Below, piece after piece: positions 7,121-12,367 of a DNA stretch of 12,367 bases. This DNA is from an uncultured Eubacteriales bacterium (GTDB lineage: Bacteria; Bacillota_A; Clostridia; Oscillospirales; Oscillospiraceae). The notes under the pieces were generated by a model, which saw nothing but the letters and a program-made list of their open reading frames with translations, was not told the DNA's origin and did no database searches. Location: positions 1 through 12,367 of the forward strand of contig ONPY01000075.1 in NCBI GenBank assembly GCA_900319835.1. The letters are read 5' to 3'. The position numbers and the translations under genes are program-made. The stretch's first letter is position 1. The number at the start of each line of letters is the position of its first letter.

Positions 7121-7151
7121 AGTATAGCATACCGCCCGCCAAATGTGTCTT
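7121..7151 (-). promoter_or_regulatory. Promoter of the importer operon (extended -10, weak -35)
   Basis: On the minus strand TATACT (7121-7126) is preceded by TGC, an extended -10. No good -35 exists. The best options are GACACA with a 17 bp spacer (7144-7149) or AAGACA with a 19 bp spacer (7146-7151). A poor -35 next to a direct repeat (7148-7163) is typical of a promoter that depends on an activator. Confidence 0.6.
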
Positions 7152-7163
7152 AAGCTTTCTTAA
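7148..7163. promoter_or_regulatory. Direct repeat TTAAGA-N4-TTAAGA, candidate response-regulator box
   Basis: The hexamer TCTTAA occurs at 7148-7153 and 7158-7163 (TTAAGA on the minus strand), a 10 bp period that puts both copies on one face of the helix. OmpR-family regulators are known to bind such tandem sites as a head-to-tail dimer. The box lies at about -34 to -49 of the predicted importer start and about -51 to -66 of the predicted regulator start. It could therefore serve both divergent promoters. Binding by the adjacent regulator is inferred. Confidence 0.5.
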
Positions 7164-7178
7164 ACCTGAAAAATGCGT

Positions 7179-7207
7179 TTGTCTTGCGGGCGCGCACATG
7201 CTACAAT
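7179..7207 (+). promoter_or_regulatory. Promoter of the two-component operon
   Basis: TTGTCT (7179-7184), a 17 bp spacer, then TACAAT (7202-7207) with TGC directly before it (extended -10). The predicted start is about 7214, giving a leader of about 26 bases to the ATG at 7240. AGGAGG (7227-7232) is a strong ribosome site 7 bases before that ATG. Confidence 0.7.
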
Positions 7208-7239
7208 AGGGGCAGAAAGCTGGAGCAGGAGGACAAGAC

Positions 7240-7929
7240 ATGGACAATACCGCTCATATTCTGATCGTGGACGACGATCCCGATATCCGCAAGGTGCTGA
7301 CGCTGCTGCTGAAGGAGAGCTACCAGGTGGCCCAGGCCGCCGACGGGAAGGCCGCCCTGCAGTATCTGCAGGCCCATCCGGAGACGGATCTGGTGGTGCT
7401 GGACGTGATGATGCCCGGCATGGACGGCTTTGAGACCTGCGAGAAGATCCGCGCGTTCTCCACGCTGCCCATCCTGTTTCTCACGGCCAAATCCGCCGAG
7501 GCCGACCGCCTCTCCGCCTACAGCATGGGCGGGGACGATTTCCTGTCCAAGCCCTTCTCCCAGGGGGAGTTTCTGGCCAAGGTGCGCTCCCTGCTCCGGC
7601 GCTGGACGGACTACCGCGGCAAGCCCGCTGCGGCCCTGGTGCTGGGGAATCTGGAGGTGGACCTGGCCCAGCGCAGCGTGAAAAACGCCGGCAAAGACGT
7701 GACGCTGACGGACACGGAATACGCCATTTTGGAGCACCTGCTGACCCACCGCGGTCAGACCGTCACCGCCGCCGACATGTACGAGGCCGTCTGGAAGGAA
7801 AAGTTTCTCCCCGGCTCGGGCAACACCGTGATGGTGCACGTGCTGAATCTCCGCCGCAAGATCGAGGAGAACCCCTCCAGCCCGAAGATCATCCGCACCG
7901 TGTGGGGAAAGGGCTATCAGATTGATTAA
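7240..7929 (+). CDS. OmpR/PhoB-family response regulator
   Basis: A 229 aa two-domain regulator of standard length. The receiver domain (about residues 5-118) has the acidic cluster D11-D13, the phospho-acceptor D55 in LVVLDVMMPGMDGF, the switch Thr82 and the conserved Lys104 (SKPF). The C-terminal winged-helix domain (about 130-229) shows LTDTEYAILEHLLTHRG and the ending IRTVWGKGYQI, both hallmarks of this DNA-binding family. The start is firm: AGGAGG lies 7 bases upstream of the ATG. The next gene, its kinase, overlaps or abuts it. Divergence from the importer operon and the direct repeat between them suggest it regulates that operon and perhaps itself. Target genes are inferred, not shown. 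Confidence 0.95.
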   Translation: MDNTAHILIVDDDPDIRKVLTLLLKESYQVAQAADGKAALQYLQAHPETDLVVLDVMMPGMDGFETCEKIRAFSTLPILFLTAKSAEADRLSAYSMGGDDFLSKPFSQGEFLAKVRSLLRRWTDYRGKPAAALVLGNLEVDLAQRSVKNAGKDVTLTDTEYAILEHLLTHRGQTVTAADMYEAVWKEKFLPGSGNTVMVHVLNLRRKIEENPSSPKIIRTVWGKGYQID

Positions 7930-9247
7930 GAAGATGCGTTTTCCCGGTTCCCTCCGGGGAAAAATGTTTTATGTAAACCTCGTGGGTCTTGTTCTGGGCG
8001 TACTGCTCTATCTGCTGCTGACGGCGCTGGGCAACCTGCTGGTGGACCGGGTCTATCTGAGCACTGAGCAGGTCAACCGCCGCAAGGCGCAGATCTACTC
8101 GCAGTTTTCCAGCTTTGTGACCTCCGAGGGGGTCAGCGGCAGGGACGCGGCCGCCGTGGCCCGCTGGACCGCCTCCCACGAATATGTGACCATTTTTCTC
8201 TTCGGCACCGGCCGTGAGCAGCAGCTCTACTCCGGCGGCGAGCTCGTGAGCGTCGGCGCCGCCCAGGGCTACAACCCCTCCGTACACGGCAGGCTCTACC
8301 CCATCCGCTTTGCCGACGGGCTGTATCAGATCGCCATCGACGACTCAAGCCAGCTGCGCCAGCGCCAGGTGGTCAAGATCCTCTCCTTCGCCGCGGCCAG
8401 TCTCGGCCTTCTGCTGCTGGATCTCTGGTATATGCGGCGGCTGACAAAGCGGATTATCGCCCTGTCGAAGGAGGCCGCCGCGGTCAGCTCCGGGGATCTG
8501 GACCGGAGCATCGCCGCTCCCGGCTCGGATGAGGTCAGCGCCCTGGCCGCCTCCATGGACGAGATGCGCCGCTCGGTCATCCAGCGTCTCGGCAGCGAGA
8601 AGCGCGCCTGGGAGGCCAACACCGAGCTCATCACCGCCATCTCCCACGATATCCGCACCCCCATGACCTCCCTGATCGGCTACCTGGGCCTTCTGTGCGA
8701 GGAGGGCCGGGCGGAGAGCGAGCAGCGGCAGTTTGCCCAGTCGGCCTATGGCAAGGCCATGGAGCTCAAGGACCTGACGGATCAGCTCTTCCGCTATTTT
8801 CTGGTCTACGGCAAGGCGGAGCTGGAGCTGAATCTGGAGCGCTTTGACGGCCGGCTCCTGCTGGAGCAGCTGCTGGGCGAGGCGGAGTTCGATTTGGCCG
8901 ACGCGGGCTTTACCATACAGCGCATCGAGTTTTCCGGTGAGTGCAGCCTGCTGGCCGATCCCCTCTTCCTCAAGCGGGTCATGGACAACCTCGTCTCCAA
9001 CATCAAGAAATACGCTGACCCCGCGCAGCCCCTGGTGGCCCTGTCCGAGCTGAAAGACGGGAGCCTCTCCCTTTGCATCTCCAACGCGATCTCGGCGGAT
9101 CTGGCGCGCAGGGAGAGCACGAAGATCGGCCTGCGCACCTGCGAGAAGATCATGGAGGCCATGGGTGGCAGCTTCACCACTCTGAGCGAGAACGGGCGCT
9201 TTGCCGCGGAGATGCGTCTCCCGGCGGAGGAAGGCCCGGCGGAATAA
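7922..9247 (+). CDS. Membrane sensor histidine kinase (HAMP, HisKA, degenerate HATPase)
   Basis: A 441 aa kinase, partner of the regulator just upstream. The TTG at 7922 is favoured because AAAGGG lies 8 bases before it, giving an 8-base overlap with the regulator gene; the ATG at 7934 (437 aa) is the alternative. Order: TM1 at about residues 16-40; an extracytoplasmic sensor of about 110 aa; TM2 at about 151-171; HAMP at about 172-224; HisKA with the phospho-acceptor His242 in ITAISHDIRTPMTSLIGYL; ATPase domain with N-box DNLVSNIKKYA (355-365). The usual G1 box (DxGxG) is missing, replaced around SNAISADLARRES. The G2 region is short, TKIGLRTCEKIMEAMGG. Related Firmicutes kinases show the same pattern, so it is probably active. 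The sensor has no recognised fold; its signal is unknown, possibly sugar- or envelope-related given the divergent importer. Confidence 0.93.
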   Translation: MIKKMRFPGSLRGKMFYVNLVGLVLGVLLYLLLTALGNLLVDRVYLSTEQVNRRKAQIYSQFSSFVTSEGVSGRDAAAVARWTASHEYVTIFLFGTGREQQLYSGGELVSVGAAQGYNPSVHGRLYPIRFADGLYQIAIDDSSQLRQRQVVKILSFAAASLGLLLLDLWYMRRLTKRIIALSKEAAAVSSGDLDRSIAAPGSDEVSALAASMDEMRRSVIQRLGSEKRAWEANTELITAISHDIRTPMTSLIGYLGLLCEEGRAESEQRQFAQSAYGKAMELKDLTDQLFRYFLVYGKAELELNLERFDGRLLLEQLLGEAEFDLADAGFTIQRIEFSGECSLLADPLFLKRVMDNLVSNIKKYADPAQPLVALSELKDGSLSLCISNAISADLARRESTKIGLRTCEKIMEAMGGSFTTLSENGRFAAEMRLPAEEGPAE

Positions 9248-9253
9248 AGGAAA

Positions 9254-9303
9254 GCGCAAAACGCCTCCCGGAACCGAACCCGGTTCCGGGAGGCGTTTTG
9301 CGC
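9254..9303. terminator. Bidirectional intrinsic terminator
   Basis: A perfect 22 bp stem (9254-9275 with 9282-9303) with a 6-base loop lies 6 bases after the kinase stop. The GC-rich core is flanked by AAAA on one side and TTTT on the other, so it has a short U-tract in both directions. It can serve the kinase (plus) and the Hpt gene (minus, stop at 9313). Confidence 0.92.
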
Positions 9304-9312
9304 TGCCTCTTG

Positions 9313-9651
9313 TCAGCGCAGGGCGATCATCTGATCCCGCGCGGCGAGAATTTTGTCCAGATAGCTCTGATAGTCCGCATCCACGGCGGCGCGAAGCAGC
9401 TCCGTCATCTCCGCGACAGGCGCGTAGATCGGCGTCAGAGCCAGGTTGCCCAGCACGCCCTTGAGCGAATGGGCCGCCTCAAAGCCGGCCCTCTTGTCCC
9501 CTGCTGCCACAGCGTCAGAGAGCTTTTGAAAGCTCGCGTCGTCCAGCGCCATGTTTACCAGCCGGAGATAAAACGCCTCATTGTTCATGCAGCGGCCGAG
9601 ACCCTCCGCCGTATTGGCGCCGCAGGCGCGCAGCGCATCCAGTGTCAGCAT
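9313..9651 (-). CDS. Solitary Hpt (histidine phosphotransfer) protein
   Basis: A 112 aa protein made only of an Hpt domain, a four-helix phosphorelay carrier. The active site is His61 in AAHSLKGVLGNLAL, which matches the Hpt signature HxLKGxxxxxG/N, with Lys64 and Gly65 in place. The start at 9651 has AGAGGG 7 bases upstream, and length fits stand-alone Hpt proteins. It has its own strong promoter within the 68-base gap to the upstream gene and shares the terminator at 9254-9303 with the convergent kinase gene. Hpt proteins pass phosphate between a receiver of a hybrid kinase and a final regulator. No hybrid kinase is in the window and the neighbouring kinase is of simple type, so its partners are probably elsewhere. 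It could also act with a diguanylate cyclase or chemotaxis-type receiver; this is not shown. Confidence 0.88.
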   Translation of the reverse strand: MLTLDALRACGANTAEGLGRCMNNEAFYLRLVNMALDDASFQKLSDAVAAGDKRAGFEAAHSLKGVLGNLALTPIYAPVAEMTELLRAAVDADYQSYLDKILAARDQMIALR

Positions 9652-9694
9652 CCAAACACCCTCTTTCGATCATCATAGCGCGTTTGACGGATTT

Positions 9695-9723
9695 ATTGTA
9701 TCTGTTCTTTTCCGCGCTGTCAA
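9695..9723 (-). promoter_or_regulatory. Near-consensus promoter for the Hpt gene, overlapping the upstream stop codon
   Basis: On the minus strand a perfect TTGACA (9718-9723), a 17 bp spacer and TACAAT (9695-9700, one mismatch) form the best promoter in the window. The TGA stop of the large membrane protein (9720-9722) lies inside the -35 box. The predicted leader to the Hpt ATG is about 37 bases. Confidence 0.8.
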
Positions 9724-12367
9724 GAACCGCTTCCGCCCAGGAGCGTTCTCTGTACTGCGGTGGGCACCGCCATGGGGCCGTCGGGCTCCACATAGCGGGC
9801 GGCGATCTTCACATGGCTCTCTACATCCCGGGAGACCACCCGGATGCTGCCGGCGCAGTCGAGCTCGATCTGGACAAGGTCGCTCTCCTGCAGGGCGATT
9901 TTCAGCACGCAGTCGCTCAGCTCCAGCTTCAGGCGCCCGAGTTCCGGCACCAGCGTGGCCGCAAGATCGAGCGCGGTCTCAGAATCCAGAGAGACCGAAT
10001 AGATCCTGAGGCTGCCGGACACGCCGCTTTCAAACTCGCCCTTGAGACACAGCTCCTTAGCCAGCGGCATGAGCTTGGCCGCGTCCGCGGCGTTCTGCTC
10101 GGCAGCGGAAAGGGGCTGCCCGCTCTCGGTGCAGGCGGCCAAGTCCGTGAAGTACAGGGTAAAGAGCTTGCCCGACACGCGGTGTACATCCGTGCCGTCC
10201 ACCTTCTGGCGGTAATACGCGTAGTCCGTGTCGAGGCTCAGCGCCCCGCAGTCGGCCTGCACGGCGATGTGGGCCTTCACCGTCTCTGCGCTGTCGTTTT
10301 TCATCCAGGCCGCCAGCAGCATCAGCAGCTCCTCGGAGAGGATCTCCTTGCCGTCGGCGCCGGGGTGGTTGATGGCCTCCAGCACGGCGCGCGGAATCTC
10401 CGGCTTCTGGTCGATCTGTTCGGGGATGAGACTGGCCGTGAGGGAGAAGCGCTTGCCGCTCTCGGTCTCGCCCTCGCCGGAAAAGCGCAGGGCACTGAGC
10501 GCGCCGTCGGCCGCGTCCATCTCCGCGGTCATGGACTCGGCGTTCAACAGTTCCGCGGTGTTGCCGGAGAGGATCAGGCCGAGGATCTCATTTGCGGTGT
10601 CGGCGTCCAGCGCCGCATTGTAGCAGGTCTCGCCGTCGAGGACGGTCTTGCGGATCTCGCCCTTGCGGAAAATCTGCAGTGCCAGATTCAGCACCGCGTT
10701 CTGATCCAGCGTGCTGCCGGAGACGGCAAAGCTCCTGCCGTTTTCCAGATAGACCATGCCGTCGTTGAAGTACACGGGGATGCCGTATTGCTCGGTATAG
10801 CCGATCATTCTTCCCTCCGCCTTCACGCGCAGGACCTTGGTGGAGATGCTCAGATCCCGCACCTCGCTGTGAACGTCGATCTGCGTCTGGATGGCGGACT
10901 CCTGAGCGGCGAAGTCCTTAAGCAGGCGGTAGGTCTCCACGGCGGCGGAGATACTGCTCAAGCGCACGATCAGCACCGCGGCCACGGCGGCCAGGATTAC
11001 CCCCGCGCCGCCCAGGATCAGGCCCTTTTTGTGGGCTCTGCGCCAGGTTCTGCGGCGCGCGGTCCGCTCGGAGCTCTGTTCGGTCTTTTCCTTTTTCGGG
11101 CGGCGTTTGGCCGCTCTGACGGCCTTGACCAGGATGAGGATCAAGCCCGTCATCAGCAGCAGCGCGCCCGCGATATAGGCCCCGATCCACCAGGATTGGA
11201 TGGTGTTGATCAGGGCGAGGGTGGCCGAGGTGCCCGGTACCTCCACCAGATAGTAGCTGCCGAAGGCATCCGGGTGCAGCCGCTCCCAGCCGGCCTCTGT
11301 CAGCAGGTAGATGCGGTGGTTTTCCGTGCTGCCGTCCGGCGTCAGATAGCGCACGGTGTGCGTCTGCAACCCGTCATCCGGGAAGCGCAGCGCGAGCTTC
11401 TCCTGCACGCCGATGCAGACGGAGTAGTCCGGCTCTCCCTCCCGGAAGATGGAGTGCAGCTGCTCGCGGACAGTCTGCTGCCAGTCACCGCGGAAGGCGT
11501 CGATCTCCCCTTCTCCGATCTCCAGCGTTTCAAGCTCCAGCGCGTCGCCCTCCTGAAACTGCCCGTCCACATACACGGCGGCGCGGCCGTCGTCCCGGTT
11601 CAGCGCGGCGCGCAGCACGGTCGCGTCCATGTGAAACTCCGCGTTCACCACCGTATCGAAGGTCAGGTTTTTCAGGTCGCTGCGGTCCCAGACGGCGTAG
11701 GCGCCATCCCGTTTTTCCACTTTGGGAAAGACGGAGCGATCAAACGAATCGCCGTAGGCGAAGGGGATCTCCTTGACGGTCTGGCCCTCCACCGTAAAGC
11801 GCAGGATGAAGCTGGTGCATTCGGCGGGCAGGTTCGGCACGGCCGCAAAGTCCTCAAAACGCATGGGCTCGGCCTTGCCGTGGATGCTGAGCTTATCCAT
11901 GCCCGCATAGCCCATGGGTACAAAGTAGTTTTCCTCGTATACGCCGTCACTGCCGCCGGAGACGGCCCCGGCAAACTGCGGATCCTCCCGGATCTCGGCC
12001 AGGCTGTAACAGCCGGCGACCAGGCTGGATTTTTCCTCGTCGTTCTTGGCGTTGTAGCCGTTGCCGAGAATGCCGCCCACATAGCGCTTGCCTGAAAGGC
12101 TGATCTTGACCGCGCAGTTGCGAATGGTGCCGTAGCTCAAACCACAGATGCCGCCGGCGTAGTCGCCGTCCTCCAGCCGTGCCGAGCCGTTGGCCGCGGA
12201 GTTTGCCAGATATCCGAAGTCCATTCTGCCCGCGATGCCGCCCACGCACTCGCGCTTGGCGGTGATGTCGCCGCGGCTGACGCAGTGGGAGATCACCGAG
12301 CGCAGGCTGAACTGGTTTTTCACCAGGGTGTTGTGGGAGATGTTCAGGCTGTCCTCAGGGTCCAGTT
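9720..12367 (-). CDS. GLUG-repeat membrane protein with two extracytoplasmic domains (5' end off window)
   Basis: The frame is open from the right edge to a TGA at 9720-9722, 881 codons visible. A GTG at 12323 could be read as a start, but the frame stays open upstream and coding continues, so the true start lies outside. The N-terminal visible part (about 12367-11950) has GLUG-type repeats: GDITAKRECVGGIAG, NCAVKISLSGKRYVGGILG, with an N-C-A-V step typical of beta-helix surface proteins. A strand-rich region follows to about 11200. Membrane segment 1 lies at about 11118-11185, then a loop of about 30 residues full of Arg and Lys, then segment 2 at about 10962-11029. The C-terminal approximately 410 residues (9723-10960) are extracytoplasmic by the positive-inside rule. 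They loosely resemble LolA/LppX-like lipoprotein folds (RVKAEGRMIGYTEQYG). Function is not known; surface adhesion or envelope sensing are possibilities. Confidence 0.8.
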   Translation of the reverse strand, partial: LDPEDSLNISHNTLVKNQFSLRSVISHCVSRGDITAKRECVGGIAGRMDFGYLANSAANGSARLEDGDYAGGICGLSYGTIRNCAVKISLSGKRYVGGILGNGYNAKNDEEKSSLVAGCYSLAEIREDPQFAGAVSGGSDGVYEENYFVPMGYAGMDKLSIHGKAEPMRFEDFAAVPNLPAECTSFILRFTVEGQTVKEIPFAYGDSFDRSVFPKVEKRDGAYAVWDRSDLKNLTFDTVVNAEFHMDATVLRAALNRDDGRAAVYVDGQFQEGDALELETLEIGEGEIDAFRGDWQQTVREQLHSIFREGEPDYSVCIGVQEKLALRFPDDGLQTHTVRYLTPDGSTENHRIYLLTEAGWERLHPDAFGSYYLVEVPGTSATLALINTIQSWWIGAYIAGALLLMTGLILILVKAVRAAKRRPKKEKTEQSSERTARRRTWRRAHKKGLILGGAGVILAAVAAVLIVRLSSISAAVETYRLLKDFAAQESAIQTQIDVHSEVRDLSISTKVLRVKAEGRMIGYTEQYGIPVYFNDGMVYLENGRSFAVSGSTLDQNAVLNLALQIFRKGEIRKTVLDGETCYNAALDADTANEILGLILSGNTAELLNAESMTAEMDAADGALSALRFSGEGETESGKRFSLTASLIPEQIDQKPEIPRAVLEAINHPGADGKEILSEELLMLLAAWMKNDSAETVKAHIAVQADCGALSLDTDYAYYRQKVDGTDVHRVSGKLFTLYFTDLAACTESGQPLSAAEQNAADAAKLMPLAKELCLKGEFESGVSGSLRIYSVSLDSETALDLAATLVPELGRLKLELSDCVLKIALQESDLVQIELDCAGSIRVVSRDVESHVKIAARYVEPDGPMAVPTAVQRTLLGGSGS

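Noticed and set aside
4619..7153. Plus-strand open frame of 844 codons antisense to the binding-protein gene
   Set aside because: Its translation is Val/Leu/Gly/His-rich with no domain pattern, and it mirrors the opposite strand's codon bias in GC-rich DNA. The minus-strand frame has a signal peptide, lipobox, ribosome site and family motifs.
9642..12095. Plus-strand open frame of 817 codons antisense to the GLUG membrane protein
   Set aside because: Low-complexity His/Gly/Val/Leu content, no plausible membrane or domain layout, and it crosses the Hpt promoter region. It is a shadow of the minus-strand gene.
12321..12323. GTG start for the GLUG membrane protein
   Set aside because: The frame remains open upstream to the window edge and continues in the same style (NISHNTL), with no ribosome site before the GTG and no signal peptide after it.

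Overview
The window is a GC-rich, densely coded bacterial chromosome segment with no coding gap above about 200 bases. Several features point to a monoderm, GC-rich Clostridia bacterium of the Oscillospiraceae type. These are a sugar ABC importer without its own ATPase, a lipoprotein solute-binding protein, an OmpR/histidine-kinase pair of Firmicutes type, a GLUG-repeat surface protein, and an interspersed palindromic repeat resembling those I recall from Faecalibacterium-like genomes. The taxonomy is inference; no rRNA or other marker gene is present.

Left region (1-2529, minus strand): a membrane fusion (adaptor) protein is followed one base later by the start of a MacB/FtsX-like ABC permease that runs off the left edge. 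The adaptor gene is mosaic. Its ends are about 62-67% GC, but the roughly 1.1 kb encoding most of the coiled-coil hairpin is about 44% GC, and the hairpin tip is a Gly-Gly-Gly-Thr tandem repeat. Upstream of it (2578-2673) lies a 96 bp cloverleaf-like palindromic repeat.

Middle region (2731-7060, minus strand): an ABC sugar-importer operon in the order solute-binding lipoprotein, MalF-type permease, MalG-type permease. The binding protein is unusually large (806 aa) and carries an extra N-terminal domain. A hairpin and a candidate promoter sit between the binding protein and the permeases, whose genes overlap by ATGA.

Divergent regulators (7240-9247, plus strand): an OmpR-family response regulator and its histidine kinase. 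The 180 bp divergent intergenic region holds an extended -10 promoter in each direction. A direct repeat, TTAAGA-N4-TTAAGA, lies just upstream of the importer promoter, at the spacing expected for an OmpR-type activator. The simplest reading is that this two-component system controls the importer. A perfect 22 bp bidirectional terminator follows the kinase.

Right region (9313-12367, minus strand): a solitary Hpt phosphotransfer protein follows a large 5'-truncated membrane protein. The Hpt gene has its own near-consensus promoter, whose -35 box overlaps the stop codon of the upstream gene. The large protein has an extracellular GLUG-repeat part, two membrane segments joined by a basic cytoplasmic loop, and a second extracellular domain, as if two surface proteins had fused.

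The most notable items are the mosaic repeat-tipped adaptor, the candidate response-regulator box, and the two-headed GLUG membrane protein.
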